A stretch of 64,000 nucleotides of DNA from an uncultured Saprospiraceae bacterium (GCA_937139495.1 CAKZQC010000003.1:62001-126000); one strand, 5' to 3'. Shown: positions 26,220 through 36,369, counted from the stretch's first letter. Numbers and translations: made by a program. The notes: generated by a model not told the origin, from the letters alone.

Positions 26220-27287
26220 ATGACCAGCACCCATTATATTATTATTGGAATAGCCATTTTGTTGCTCATTGGAGCTTGTTCTGGTGTCAAAAGCAAAGTA
26301 GATCCAGCGGTGCCATTATTGCCTGAGATATTATCAGACGACTTGAAAGTAACCCACCTGCCGCATATCACTACGCTACAATATGCTAGCGATGGTAATA
26401 TTCACGCATTTGGGCGACAGCCACAAGATACCACCGCTCCAAAACATCAACACAAATATTTATTTGTGTATGACCCTGTCACGTTTGAGCTCAAAAAAAG
26501 TACCTTCATCACCGATAATAAACGTGGACTTGCGTTTGTGGACTTGGAATCCAATCTGTATATTTCTAAACAAGGTAGTAATGGTGGTTTTGACCAGTAC
26601 AGTTATCCTGACTATAAGCGCAGCGTAGTACCTTTCCACCCTGCTGCTATCGTTCTGGATCAGATTCTACTGGAAGAACTACGCCCTAGTAAAAATAGTC
26701 CAACGAGAGACGAATATATGCGGCTTAAAAGAGAAAAAAATCAGGCTGCAATTGACGAAAACAGGGAACAAATTAAGGTGCGATTAATAGCCGCTCAAAA
26801 TAAATTTATTGACCTTGATGCCATTGCTTATGTCTATTTGCAACGAGGTAGTTCGTACATCTTGTTTATGAAAGATGGAGCGGTTTTTATTCTGCCCAAT
26901 TACAGAGGTATGAACGGCAATGCCGCCGTGGCTGATTACCTCAGGAAAGGTAACAAATTCACTATCTACAAAGATTACAAAAGAAAAGATGTTGGTCGTT
27001 CTATTGCCAATATGCAGCTAGCAGAAAAAACTACGACCTCCGACCCTCTCAAAAATACCGCTTTTGAAGTTACCGACCAAAAAACAACGTTTGAGAACTG
27101 GCCCAATACGGGCTACACCAGAGGTTGGTATGGTTACGAGCTAAACGTATTGGGCGGAACAGCCCAATTCAAAGTATTGTCGCTCAAAAAAAGTGGAGGA
27201 AGCGGCGTTTATTATCTAGCAAAAGCTGATGCTCCCATCGGCTTTTTGGCAGGCAAAGGTTGGTATTTGATTCAACCAAAATCTTAG
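26220..27287 (+). CDS. Lipoprotein of unknown function
   Basis: The 355-residue protein has a hydrophobic N-terminus ending LIGAC (Cys at about 20), so it is probably a lipoprotein. The first half has beta-propeller-like segments (LQYASDGNIHAFGR, HKYLFVYDPVTFELKKSTF, GLAFVDLESNLYISK), and a helical insert (residues about 160-190) separates it from a second beta-rich half. No known family was recognised. It pairs with the upstream lipoprotein, five bases apart. Confidence 0.65.
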   Translation: MTSTHYIIIGIAILLLIGACSGVKSKVDPAVPLLPEILSDDLKVTHLPHITTLQYASDGNIHAFGRQPQDTTAPKHQHKYLFVYDPVTFELKKSTFITDNKRGLAFVDLESNLYISKQGSNGGFDQYSYPDYKRSVVPFHPAAIVLDQILLEELRPSKNSPTRDEYMRLKREKNQAAIDENREQIKVRLIAAQNKFIDLDAIAYVYLQRGSSYILFMKDGAVFILPNYRGMNGNAAVADYLRKGNKFTIYKDYKRKDVGRSIANMQLAEKTTTSDPLKNTAFEVTDQKTTFENWPNTGYTRGWYGYELNVLGGTAQFKVLSLKKSGGSGVYYLAKADAPIGFLAGKGWYLIQPKS

Positions 27288-27300
27288 AAAGATACCCTTC

Positions 27301-27389
27301 TAGCTAGCGTTATTTTGGGGCAAAGAATAGAAGCTAGCGTTGCTTTTGAGCAGACCGCTTTGCTTGTAGATACTAGACGTTAGACTTCC
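27301..27389 (+). repeat. 89-bp dispersed intergenic repeat, copy 1
   Basis: The 89 bases are the reverse complement of 39940-40028 with high similarity over the whole length; only the central 20 or so bases differ strongly. Both copies end in the tagctagcg motif. A short related piece (ttagaaa..acc..tagctagcg) is at about 38690-38707. No coding content was seen in the 200-base gap between the lipoprotein and the FG-GAP gene. Confidence 0.6.
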
Positions 27390-27493
27390 GATACTAAGTA
27401 ACCGTGCATACGTTAATGTAAAAGGATGGTCTATTTTTAGCCCACCTACTTAACTTTCTATTCCCTTATCCAATTTCTAAGAAAAATAAGCAG

Positions 27494-29704
27494 ATGCAAT
27501 ACTTTTTTCTTTTATGCACCTTTTTTTGCTGTGCCAATCATCTATTGGCACAGCCTACACGCCTGAATATTGTGTTTGAGCAATCCAATGGCGACAGCCT
27601 AGCGTTTGCCCTTACAGGAGGACTCAACAATCCGCAGTTTTCTACGCTGGATTTGAATGGGGATAGCATCGAAGATTTGGTTTATTTTGACAGGCAAGGC
27701 AGTGTTTTCATTCCTTTTTTGAACCAAGGCACTAGCCAACAAGTTGCTTATGTCTTTGCTCCGCAATACCAACCTATTTTTCCTAATGTAGAGCGGTTTG
27801 CACTCCTACGGGATTACAACTGCGACGGCATCAAGGATTTGATAGCCTACCATAGAAATGATGCCACAGGCGAAGTCGGTATGTCGGTGCATCAAGGCAG
27901 CAGAAACAGCCAAAACGAATTTCAATTTACCTTAATTACCCCTACTATTTATTTTAGAGAGAGTGGTCAACTCGGACGCTCCAATCTATCGGTATCTACG
28001 GTCGATATTCCAGCCCTAAACGATATAGATAATGATGGCGACTTGGATATTCTGAACTTCAATGGTGCGGGTGGCTATATCGAGTATTTTCGGAACGAAT
28101 CCCAGGAGTTGGGCTACGGCTGCGATAGTTTGCTTTTTGTATTGGCAGACGACTGCTGGGGTAGAATATACGAAAGTGGCGTGACGGAAGTCATTACACT
28201 CAGCGACCGTATAGATAGCTGTGCGAACCAGCCCAATTGGACACCCATTCGCCACGCTCGCCATGCAGGTTCTACCCTATTGACATTGGATATGGACAAC
28301 GATGGCGACCAAGAATTATTGGTGGGTGATTTGTCGTTTAGCAATATCAATCTGCTAACCAATGGCGGCAATGCTGCGACTGCTTTTTTTGTACAACAAG
28401 AAATATTTTTTCCACAAAACTCTACACCTATTCGACTCGATATATTCCCTGCGGCTTTCTACGAAGATGTCAATAATGATGGCAAAAAAGACCTACTGGT
28501 TGCCCCCAATATAGAAGGCAATGCCCAAAATGCCAAAGTTTTGTTTTATGAGAATACAGGCACCGCTACACAACCCGTTTTCAACTATCAAACTGATGGT
28601 TTTTTGGTGGATGATATGATTGATTTGGGTACCAATGCTTTTCCTACTTTTGTGGACATTAACGGTGATAATTTACTGGATTTGGTAGTCGGTAACTATT
28701 ACGAATTTGTACGTACAGGCGTGCTACGAAGTCAATTGCGTTATTATCAGAATATTGGCACTAGCCAACAAGCTCGTTACCGTTTGATAGAGCCTAATCT
28801 TGGCAATTTATTGCAATATAATTTTTTGCGTATCGCTCCCACCTTTGGCGATATAGACGGCGATGGCGACCAAGATATGCTCGTTGGGCTCGAAGATGGA
28901 AAATTAATTTTATTGACCAATCAAGGAACGACCACTATTGCCAACTTTGGCAACCTAAGCCCCAATTATGCGAGTATAGATGTAGGTCAAAATGCGATGC
29001 CTCAGCTAGTAGATGTAGATAGAGATGGCGACTTGGATTTGCTGATTGGTAGCCGAACAGGCAACACACAATATTACGAAAATACAGGAACGACAACAGT
29101 TGCCAGCTTTAGTAGTTCTCCTACGGTACTTACCTTTGGTAATGTCGATACCAGAACATTGGGTCAGTTCTATGGCAATGCTGCCCCTCGACTGATAGAC
29201 GAAGGTGGCAGCTATTATTTTTATGTCGGAAACCAGACTGGCGAGCTGTGGAAATACAGTAATGTCGATAATAATTTGACAGGAAATTTCACGAAGGTGA
29301 GCAGCTATCTTGACCATATAAAAGAAGGTGAGCTAACCGCTCCTGCCCTAGCAGACATCAATGGAGATGGTCATTTAGATTACCTTTTGGGTAACAAAAG
29401 AGGTGGACTAACCGCCTACACCGATCCTGTGGTGGCAACTCGGTTATTGCCTAGTTCCAGAGCCTCTATCCTAAAAATTTATCCAAATCCTGCTAAGCAT
29501 AGCATCAAAATAACGTTAGAACACGTTAGTAATAATAACATTCACTGGCAAGTTTACAACTTGCAAGGACAATTATTGGATCAAAAACAAACGCTATCAA
29601 CGGCTGTTCTTGATTTGAAAATCATGGATTATCCCGCAGGAACCTATCTCCTCAAAGCAACAATCGAACAACAAATTCACACACAATTATTCATCAAAAA
29701 ATAG
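27494..29704 (+). CDS. FG-GAP repeat surface protein with type-A sorting domain (paralogue 1)
   Basis: The 736-residue protein has a signal peptide (MQYFFLLCTFFCCANHLLAQ) and FG-GAP/VCBS repeats along its length. These carry calcium-loop motifs such as DINDVNNDGKKDLLVAPN-like DVNNDGKKDLLV, DIDGDGDQDMLVG, DVDRDGDLDLLIG and DINGDGHLDYLLG, each the core of one propeller blade. The last ~75 residues (ILKIYPNPAKHSIKIT...LLKATIEQQ) form a type-A T9SS sorting domain. It is expected to be exported and surface-attached or released. It is followed after six bases by a paralogue of the same design. Confidence 0.9.
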   Translation: MQYFFLLCTFFCCANHLLAQPTRLNIVFEQSNGDSLAFALTGGLNNPQFSTLDLNGDSIEDLVYFDRQGSVFIPFLNQGTSQQVAYVFAPQYQPIFPNVERFALLRDYNCDGIKDLIAYHRNDATGEVGMSVHQGSRNSQNEFQFTLITPTIYFRESGQLGRSNLSVSTVDIPALNDIDNDGDLDILNFNGAGGYIEYFRNESQELGYGCDSLLFVLADDCWGRIYESGVTEVITLSDRIDSCANQPNWTPIRHARHAGSTLLTLDMDNDGDQELLVGDLSFSNINLLTNGGNAATAFFVQQEIFFPQNSTPIRLDIFPAAFYEDVNNDGKKDLLVAPNIEGNAQNAKVLFYENTGTATQPVFNYQTDGFLVDDMIDLGTNAFPTFVDINGDNLLDLVVGNYYEFVRTGVLRSQLRYYQNIGTSQQARYRLIEPNLGNLLQYNFLRIAPTFGDIDGDGDQDMLVGLEDGKLILLTNQGTTTIANFGNLSPNYASIDVGQNAMPQLVDVDRDGDLDLLIGSRTGNTQYYENTGTTTVASFSSSPTVLTFGNVDTRTLGQFYGNAAPRLIDEGGSYYFYVGNQTGELWKYSNVDNNLTGNFTKVSSYLDHIKEGELTAPALADINGDGHLDYLLGNKRGGLTAYTDPVVATRLLPSSRASILKIYPNPAKHSIKITLEHVSNNNIHWQVYNLQGQLLDQKQTLSTAVLDLKIMDYPAGTYLLKATIEQQIHTQLFIKK

Positions 29705-29710
29705 TATCTT

Positions 29711-32029
29711 ATGCAGCATTTCATTTCTACTATCTTACTCCTGTTCTGTACGCAAGTACTAGTAGCACAAGTAACCCTAATCCCCAAAGATTTTCCTTTG
29801 AGTGACAAAAACGGCAATGCTATGCGCCACCCTTGGGCGGGTGGACTCAATTTGCCACAGTTTTCGGCAGTGGATCTCAACAATGACAATATCATGGACT
29901 TGGTGGTCTATGATAGAGACGCCCTATCTGCCACTCCCTACCTCAACTTGGGTACGCCCAATCAGGTAGATTATCAATATGCCCCCGAATATATCAGCCG
30001 ATTGCCACAAGGCATCTACAATTTCATGTTGTTCAGAGATTACAACTGCGATGGCATTATGGATATTTTTGCCCACAGTCAGCCCCCTGGACAAGGCTCT
30101 GGTGTAGGGGTTTGGGAAGGCAGCTATGATAGCAATAACAAAATCCAGTACACCAAAATTAAAGACATTCTGTATTATAACTTTGCTCAAAACCGCACAG
30201 GCAATATCTTCATATTCAATAGTGATATTCCTGCTATTGATGATGTTGACGGCGATGGCGATTTGGATATTCTGTGCTTTACGCTCAACTTTTCGTTTGC
30301 CAAAAATATTCAGTACTACAAAAACACCTCTGTAGAGAATGGCTACGGTTGCGATTCGCTTACGTTCCGCTTAGAAAATGCCTGCTTTGGGCAGTTTGAG
30401 GAAACAGGCATTGCTAGTATTTGCAATTTTTCGCCTAGTACTGACAGTTGTAGAAACAACCTCTATTGGGACGGCCCAATGCGTTCTGTAATGCCACATA
30501 TTAATAATCTAATGGCATACGAATATAGCAAAAACGGTCGCCATATTGGGGCTAGTATTTCTGCGACTATCGACTACAATGGCGACGGAGCTAAAGATTT
30601 AGCACTAGGTGGCGTATCGTACAACAATCTTAATATGATTACGACTACCGTGGTTGGAGATACGTTGCTAGGTGTTTCGCAAGATACTTTTTTCCCTTCT
30701 TATGACCGCCCGGTCAATGTCTATTCGTTTGCTTCTTCCTACTTTTTGGATGTCAATAACGATGGCAAAACGGATATGATTGTAGCTCCTACCGAAACAG
30801 GTCGTTGCGAAGCTGTCAAGGATAGTGTGGCTTGGTATTATGAAAACACAGGCACCAACACCAATATGCAGTTTAGTTTTCAACAAAAAGACTTTCTGGT
30901 AGAGGATATGCTCGATATAGGACAAGATGCCTTTCCTATTATTTTTGATTTTACAGGCGATGGGTTATTAGATATTTTGGTAGGTACACAAGGACGATGT
31001 CAAGACCCTAATCTACCTGGATTGCAGGCTGCGAGTGTTTACGAAAAAGGGTTTACGCTTCTCACTAATATAGGTACGCTGACAGCTCCTGCTTTTGAGC
31101 TGACCACTACCAATTATGCACAGTGGGACACTATTAGCAAAGATAGACTCTACCCAACTATGGGCGACCTCGATGGCGATGGCGATATGGATATGATATT
31201 TGGTAGCGGTGATGGTACGCTGACGTTTCTAAAAAATGAAGCATCAGCAGGTGTTGCTCCTATTTGGGCTACCCCGACCTATAATTATCAAGGGATCAAC
31301 CTCAACTACGATAGCGCTCCTAGCTTAGGCGACCTTGATGGCGATGGTGATTTGGATTTGGTCATCGGCGACGCTGGTGGACACGTCAAGTATTACCAAA
31401 ACAATGGAAACTCAACAATGGCTAACTTTTCGACTACAAGCTTGACAGATACTTTGGGTGGATATGGTATTGCTGGCAATTTTGGACGCATGACTACCCC
31501 GCTCTGTTACGATAACAATGGCAGTTGGGAACTCTACATTGGGCAACAAAACGGAATAATTGCCCACCTCAATAACATCAATAACAATGTATTGGGTGTG
31601 TATGATACCATCACCGAAAACTTATTGGAAAGACATGTCGGACAGTTTCCCTCGTTGGCAGTAGCTGACCTCAACAATGATGGCTTTTTGGATTATGTGG
31701 TAGGTACCGTCAAGGGTGGTTTGACTATCTGGACGGATAGTAATTCTATACTAAGCCAAGCAACTGTAGCAGAGACAACGGCTCCAAATCAACTACAAGT
31801 ATTTCCGAATCCTGCTACGCAGCAAGTCAACTTACGCCTAGACTTTCCGACGGCTACTGCTACGCAAGTATTGTGTTACAATGCTTTAGGGCAATTGGTG
31901 CGTTCTGCCAACTACGCCACAGGACAACAACAATATCAATTGCAGGTTGCAGACTTGCCTGCGGGCGTATATTTCATACAATTGCAAAGCAAAGAAAGCA
32001 AAATGACGGCTACTTTTGTAAAAGAATAG
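29711..32029 (+). CDS. FG-GAP repeat surface protein with type-A sorting domain (paralogue 2)
   Basis: The 772-residue protein starts with a signal peptide (MQHFISTILLLFCTQVLVAQ) and parallels 27494-29704 segment by segment: RDYNCDGIMDIFAH, then DVDGDGDLDILCF, DVNNDGKTDMIVAP, DLDGDGDMDMIFGSGDGT, DLDGDGDLDLVIGDAGG and DLNNDGFLDYVVGTVKGG. The ending (LQVFPNPATQQVNLRL..GVYFIQLQSKE) is a type-A sorting domain. The shared order and adjacency suggest tandem gene duplication followed by divergence. A terminator closes the pair. Confidence 0.9.
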   Translation: MQHFISTILLLFCTQVLVAQVTLIPKDFPLSDKNGNAMRHPWAGGLNLPQFSAVDLNNDNIMDLVVYDRDALSATPYLNLGTPNQVDYQYAPEYISRLPQGIYNFMLFRDYNCDGIMDIFAHSQPPGQGSGVGVWEGSYDSNNKIQYTKIKDILYYNFAQNRTGNIFIFNSDIPAIDDVDGDGDLDILCFTLNFSFAKNIQYYKNTSVENGYGCDSLTFRLENACFGQFEETGIASICNFSPSTDSCRNNLYWDGPMRSVMPHINNLMAYEYSKNGRHIGASISATIDYNGDGAKDLALGGVSYNNLNMITTTVVGDTLLGVSQDTFFPSYDRPVNVYSFASSYFLDVNNDGKTDMIVAPTETGRCEAVKDSVAWYYENTGTNTNMQFSFQQKDFLVEDMLDIGQDAFPIIFDFTGDGLLDILVGTQGRCQDPNLPGLQAASVYEKGFTLLTNIGTLTAPAFELTTTNYAQWDTISKDRLYPTMGDLDGDGDMDMIFGSGDGTLTFLKNEASAGVAPIWATPTYNYQGINLNYDSAPSLGDLDGDGDLDLVIGDAGGHVKYYQNNGNSTMANFSTTSLTDTLGGYGIAGNFGRMTTPLCYDNNGSWELYIGQQNGIIAHLNNINNNVLGVYDTITENLLERHVGQFPSLAVADLNNDGFLDYVVGTVKGGLTIWTDSNSILSQATVAETTAPNQLQVFPNPATQQVNLRLDFPTATATQVLCYNALGQLVRSANYATGQQQYQLQVADLPAGVYFIQLQSKESKMTATFVKE

Positions 32030-32063
32030 GCTTTTCACAAAAAGAAATTGTTTGAAAAATAGC

Positions 32064-32102
32064 AAAAGGCAGGAAATTTCGAGTTGAAATTTCCTGCCTT
32101 TT
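32064..32102 (+). terminator. Intrinsic terminator after the FG-GAP pair
   Basis: Perfect 17-base arms (32064-32080 and 32086-32102) around a 5-base loop, with a T6 tract on the plus strand. It closes the FG-GAP genes and may also serve the convergent K+ channel gene. Confidence 0.85.
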
Positions 32103-32134
32103 TTGTGTCTCTAAAACTACCCTCACCAGCATTA

Positions 32135-33196
32135 TTACACCAATATCTTATCTTCAAACGCTTCGATTTGGTTCTTGTCTCCTAGCACGACCATCGTCAT
32201 GCCTTTCAGAATCTTGATGTCTGGTCTAGGATTGACGTCATAGCGACCATCAGCATGACGAACACCAATAATATTGACACCCGCCTTGCCTCGCAAATCT
32301 AGGTCTCGTATCATCTTTTTTTGGTACTCTGGTTTAAGTTCACTGTAAGTCACTTCCTTGAAGTGAATCGACACTTCGCCCATATTCGAGATAATACTAA
32401 AAAACTCTACCACATTGGGCTGATTGATGAGCGTAGCCATATAAAAACCACCAATCACTTCTGATAAAACGGCATAATTTGCTCCTGCTCGCAGTAGTTT
32501 TTTCTCTGCTTTTTTGTTGGAGGCTCTCGTGATAATGCGCAAATTAGGATTGAGTTCCCTTGCGGTCAATACCGTATAAACGGCTAGGGCATCTTCGCTG
32601 TACGTGACCACGATAGCTTTGGCTCTAGCAATACCTGCTTCGATAAGCACCTCATCATCGCTGGCATCTCCTCGCAAGAAAAAATAATGCTCTTGCCGTG
32701 CCTCTTCTTCCTTGTCTTCTAAGCTCTCGATAATAACAAACGGCAAATCATTTTTGATGAGTTCTTGGCAGATTTGATGTCCATGTCGCCCAAATCCGCA
32801 AACAATTGTATGGTTTTCTAGTTTTTTCATTTTTTTATATACTCGATAATCTTTCAGAAATACTTGCATCTGCCCTTCTATGAAAAAAGAAGAAATGACA
32901 GTCAATCCATAAGCAAAAATACCTAGATTGAATACAATCAAAAAGGAAGCAAATATTTGCCCATCGGTTCCTAATGGTTTGACCTCGCCATAGCCTACTG
33001 TTGATAGGGTAATAATCGTCATATAGAACGCCTCAAAAAAGGAATAGTCGCTAATAAACATAAACCCAACAATCCCTGTCACGGTAGTCGCGACAAGCAG
33101 CCCAAACGCCAAGGCGATTTTTCGGATGTATTGAGTCATTCGCTGAAAGCGACGGCGACGAACCTCGTTATTATTGACTAAGTTGTTAGGCAGCAC
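32135..33196 (-). CDS. Two-helix potassium channel with RCK (TrkA-N) domain
   Basis: The 353-residue protein has two membrane helices and a pore loop with the K+ selectivity filter TVGYG at residues 66-70, then an RCK domain with the nucleotide-binding GFGRHG (134-139) and a TrkA-C-type C-terminal domain. This is the Kch/MthK-type architecture, an inner-membrane potassium channel gated through RCK ligands. It is separated from the pseudouridine synthase by 16 bases on the same strand and is probably co-transcribed with it. Confidence 0.93.
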   Translation of the reverse strand: MLPNNLVNNNEVRRRRFQRMTQYIRKIALAFGLLVATTVTGIVGFMFISDYSFFEAFYMTIITLSTVGYGEVKPLGTDGQIFASFLIVFNLGIFAYGLTVISSFFIEGQMQVFLKDYRVYKKMKKLENHTIVCGFGRHGHQICQELIKNDLPFVIIESLEDKEEEARQEHYFFLRGDASDDEVLIEAGIARAKAIVVTYSEDALAVYTVLTARELNPNLRIITRASNKKAEKKLLRAGANYAVLSEVIGGFYMATLINQPNVVEFFSIISNMGEVSIHFKEVTYSELKPEYQKKMIRDLDLRGKAGVNIIGVRHADGRYDVNPRPDIKILKGMTMVVLGDKNQIEAFEDKILV

Positions 33197-33212
33197 GGTA
33201 TATTATTTTCGA

Positions 33213-33944
33213 TTATTTCAACTTATTCCACTTGCGCAATTGATTGAGCGTAGCACGCATATCTTTAGGCATATCGCAGACCAATTCTATCGCTTGTTGT
33301 GTAATAGGGTGCTCAAATTGTAGTTTGTATGCGTGCAACGGCACTCTATTCATTAGTGGACGCTCTTCGGTTTCTTGTTTGAGATTGAATTTTTTGCGTT
33401 TGAGTTGCGACAAATACAGTTCGGTATCTTGTCCATAAGTAGCATCGACGGCTAGCGGATGCCCAAGGTGTCGGAGGTGCACCCTGATTTGGTGCGTTCG
33501 TCCTGTCAATATTTGTACATCTAACAGGGCGTAGCTCGCAAAACTTTCTTTGATCACATAATTCGTTACCGATGGTTTGCCACGCTTGATGTCTATTCGC
33601 ATACTACCGCTGGTATTGGCAGAAAGCCCTGCATCAATCGTTCCTTCTGCCTCAAATGGAATCCCTTTGACTAAAGCATAATAATGCTTTTGGGGCAAGC
33701 GGTTTTCAAATTGTTGGCTCATCAACTTGTGTGTGTCTTTGTCTTTGGCAAAGCAAATCAAGCCGCTGGTGCCTTTGTCCAATCTATGGACAATATAGAT
33801 TTCGGAATACGCTGTCTTGAGTTGTTGGTACAAGTTGGGCAAATCAGGACGAAAGCGGTCAGGAATCGTCAACAAACCACTTGGCTTATTGGCTATTACC
33901 AAATAATCGTCTTCCCAGATAATGTCATAAGCAGTTTTTGCCAT
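33213..33944 (-). CDS. RluA-family pseudouridine synthase
   Basis: The 243-residue enzyme has the RluA catalytic sequence IVHRLDKGTSGL, with the conserved Asp56, and the later motifs GRTHQIRVHLRHLGHPLAVDATYG. There is no S4 domain, as in the RluA and RluC-like single-domain members. RluA enzymes convert specific uridines in rRNA or tRNA; the target is not readable here. It precedes the channel gene by 16 bases. Its divergent neighbour is the Nudix regulator. Confidence 0.93.
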   Translation of the reverse strand: MAKTAYDIIWEDDYLVIANKPSGLLTIPDRFRPDLPNLYQQLKTAYSEIYIVHRLDKGTSGLICFAKDKDTHKLMSQQFENRLPQKHYYALVKGIPFEAEGTIDAGLSANTSGSMRIDIKRGKPSVTNYVIKESFASYALLDVQILTGRTHQIRVHLRHLGHPLAVDATYGQDTELYLSQLKRKKFNLKQETEERPLMNRVPLHAYKLQFEHPITQQAIELVCDMPKDMRATLNQLRKWNKLK

Positions 33945-33967
33945 TTTTTTCGTAGAATTATGTTTGC

Positions 33968-34004
33968 CTTAGTTTATTCACTAAACTAAGTAGCTTTAAA
34001 TTTG
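33968..34004 (+). promoter_or_regulatory. Promoter and operator-like palindrome upstream of the Nudix regulator
   Basis: TAAATTTG at 33997-34004 matches TAnnTTTG. A perfect 9-base inverted repeat (cttagttta, 33968-33976, facing taaactaag, 33982-33990) lies just upstream, between the expected -33 and -7 positions. The regulator has a winged helix, so self-regulation through this site is a reasonable guess. It also stands in the shared gap with rluA. Confidence 0.5.
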
Positions 34005-34075
34005 TATTAGTACACAGACCCTTTAATAGTATCTAAAAATAAGTCGGTACAAAACTAACAAAAAATAAAGCAACT

Positions 34076-34783
34076 ATGAGTCTTTCGGACAATAATATCT
34101 CTTGGCAATTAGCAGTGGACTGCGTTATATTTGGACTCGACCAAAGTACCGATATTCGGGTACTACTCATCAAGCGAGCCATTCCGCCCTATCAAGGACA
34201 GTGGGCATTGCCAGGTGGTTTTGTATTGCCAAACGAAAACCTCGATGCGGCTGCCAAAAGAGAACTCGAAGAAGAAACAGGCGTTAAGGAGGTATTTATA
34301 GAGCAGTTATATACCTTTGGAGAACCTAATAGAGACCCTCGTGGGCGGGTAATTAGTGTGGCGTATTATGCCCTAGTCAACCTAGAGCAGCACCCTACTC
34401 AAGCGGCATCTGATGCCAATGATGCCCAATGGTTTGGTATTCATGACTTGCCACAACTGGCATTCGACCATGCCACTATATTAGATGTAGCCATCAAACG
34501 ACTAGATGCCAAAGTGCGGTATCAGCCGATTGGATTTGAGCTGTTGCCACCCAAATTCACGCTAAGTGAGCTCCAACAATTGTACGAAAGTATCTTAGGT
34601 AGAAAGTTAAACCGACGGAATTTCCGTTCCAAGATATTAAAAATGGGTATATTAGAGCAACTCGAACGCCAAACAAACGTAGCACATCGCCCTGCTTTCT
34701 TGTATCAGTTCAATGCCCAAAAGTACGAAGAGCTGACTAAACAAGGATTTGAATTTGCAATTTCTCCACCCAAAGAAAAATAA
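34076..34783 (+). CDS. Nudix hydrolase / winged-helix regulator (NrtR-like)
   Basis: The 235-residue protein joins a Nudix domain to a DNA-binding-like C-terminus, the NrtR/YjhB architecture. The full Nudix box is present (G48-x5-E54-x7-R62-E63-L-x-E66-E67-x-G69), so hydrolysis could be intact. The C-terminal region has [35 protein letters not shown] (residues about 160-197), a winged-helix-like fold. NrtR members sense ADP-ribose-type metabolites and control cofactor or sugar genes. The targets here are unknown. Confidence 0.88.
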   Translation: MSLSDNNISWQLAVDCVIFGLDQSTDIRVLLIKRAIPPYQGQWALPGGFVLPNENLDAAAKRELEEETGVKEVFIEQLYTFGEPNRDPRGRVISVAYYALVNLEQHPTQAASDANDAQWFGIHDLPQLAFDHATILDVAIKRLDAKVRYQPIGFELLPPKFTLSELQQLYESILGRKLNRRNFRSKILKMGILEQLERQTNVAHRPAFLYQFNAQKYEELTKQGFEFAISPPKEK

Positions 34784-34862
34784 TTTTGGAAGTTTCTAAT
34801 TAGAAAATCAACGGCTTATAAAGTCACAATAAGCTGAATTAGGCTAGTATAAATAAAAGACA

Positions 34863-36299
34863 ATGAACAAGATAAGTTGGATATTAATTTGCCTGTGCTG
34901 GGGTTATGGCGACACACTTTTGGCACAAGAATCCAACTACTGGACACAACAATACGGTGCTCGTTCTTCCTTGCTGGGCGGAGCAGTCATACATGGAGTA
35001 GAAGACAATAGTGCTGTTTATTACAATCCTGCGGCACTTGCTTTTATCAAGCAAAGTACCATCTCGCTCAATACTTCAGTCTATAAGTATGAAGATATTT
35101 TCATTAGAAATGGCGGTGGCGAAAATATTGATTTGCAATCGCAGCGAATTAGCTTGCACCAAAACATGACCTCAGGGTTATTGACCAAAGACCCAAGCAA
35201 GAAATATCGTTTTGGTTTCAATATTATCACTCGTTCACACGCCAATTATGATTTCACAATGCAATATGAGTCTGTCAAAGAAATTATTGCGACGCAAGAT
35301 GGAGAAGAATTTTATATTGGTAGAATTGAATTGCAAACTAATGTGAGTGAAACGTGGGCTTGCTTGGGTGGTGGGTACAAGATTAATGAGTATTTATCGC
35401 TAGGAGCTACCGCTATTATTGCTTATCGCAACCAAAGGCACCACATGCTTTTTTCGGGCAAGGCACTCAATACCCCCGACTCTACCCAATCTTCGCTATT
35501 TATGGCGACAAATTCCGCCGATTTTAACTTCCGTACCAATATTGTGAGTGCTTTATTCAAGTTTGGGTTGCATGCTCGTACAGGTGGCTGGCGATTTGGG
35601 TTGAATATCACCACTCCTTCTGTTCCGTTGTGGGGACAAGGGCGCGTACAGCGCGAAGAAATACAAACCAATTTACCTGGTAATCGAGATCAGATTAAAG
35701 CCGATCAACAATCTTATCTCAAATCTGAGTATCGCTATCCATTTACCATTGGATTAGGTGTTGCTTTCAATTATAGTAATCAGGGTATGGTGAGTTTTGC
35801 TTCGGAATATTACAGCCGAATAGGCGCTTATCAGTTCATTGCTGCCAATACCTCCGACCCTACTTTTCCTAACTTTTTGAGTGGTGGAGTCGAAGGTTTT
35901 TTGAGTGTCTATCAAGCAGCAAATCAAGTATTAAATTTCGGTTTTGGGTGGGAACATTCCATAACTAAAAAAATAAAGTTACATTTGGGGGTGCGTACTG
36001 ATTTTACGAGTGCGGTACCTCGTCAAGAAATTGGCGAATTGACTCCTGTAAGTGCTGCACTTGATATTTATCATTTTTCGTGTGGGCTGTCGTTTCGCCG
36101 CAAGGCAAGCAAATTTAGTCTAGGACTAAACTACAGCTATGCCAACAAAAAAGTATCGCAGTTGTTGAACCTTTCGGATCCCGTTATTGATACACAAGAA
36201 CGATTGTTCTTGTTTGGAGTACGAGAAAACAACGCCGCTATTTATGCTCATGGAGTTACTGCCATGATTGGTTATACTTATTACTTTGCCCTCAAGTAA
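34863..36299 (+). CDS. FadL/OmpP1-like outer-membrane protein
   Basis: The 478-residue protein has a signal peptide (about residues 1-21, ending LLAQ) followed by YGARSSLLGGAVIHGVEDNSAVYYNPAALA, the conserved FadL/OmpP1 N-terminal sequence. The remainder is a run of beta strands consistent with a 14-stranded barrel. FadL-type proteins import hydrophobic compounds; OmpP1 homologues in Bacteroidota are often uncharacterised. It diverges little from family size. It stands alone on the plus strand, 209 bases before the helicase. Confidence 0.85.
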   Translation: MNKISWILICLCWGYGDTLLAQESNYWTQQYGARSSLLGGAVIHGVEDNSAVYYNPAALAFIKQSTISLNTSVYKYEDIFIRNGGGENIDLQSQRISLHQNMTSGLLTKDPSKKYRFGFNIITRSHANYDFTMQYESVKEIIATQDGEEFYIGRIELQTNVSETWACLGGGYKINEYLSLGATAIIAYRNQRHHMLFSGKALNTPDSTQSSLFMATNSADFNFRTNIVSALFKFGLHARTGGWRFGLNITTPSVPLWGQGRVQREEIQTNLPGNRDQIKADQQSYLKSEYRYPFTIGLGVAFNYSNQGMVSFASEYYSRIGAYQFIAANTSDPTFPNFLSGGVEGFLSVYQAANQVLNFGFGWEHSITKKIKLHLGVRTDFTSAVPRQEIGELTPVSAALDIYHFSCGLSFRRKASKFSLGLNYSYANKKVSQLLNLSDPVIDTQERLFLFGVRENNAAIYAHGVTAMIGYTYYFALK

Positions 36300-36324
36300 A
36301 AAAACTGCCCTTGAGTTTTGACTA

Positions 36325-36369
36325 TGAAGTTGTTTAAGAAGTCGTCAATAATCGCTTGACAAGCCATTG
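36325..36369 (+). repeat. 45-bp dispersed intergenic repeat, copy 1
   Basis: The segment beginning tgaagttgtttaagaagt matches the reverse complement of 61879-61923 with about six mismatches in 45. The shared end is gcttgacaagccattg. A shorter match (agcttgacaagctattg) is at about 39921. A hairpin (tggtagc..gctacca, 36399-36416) follows. Nothing else was seen in 36300-36508. Confidence 0.55.
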
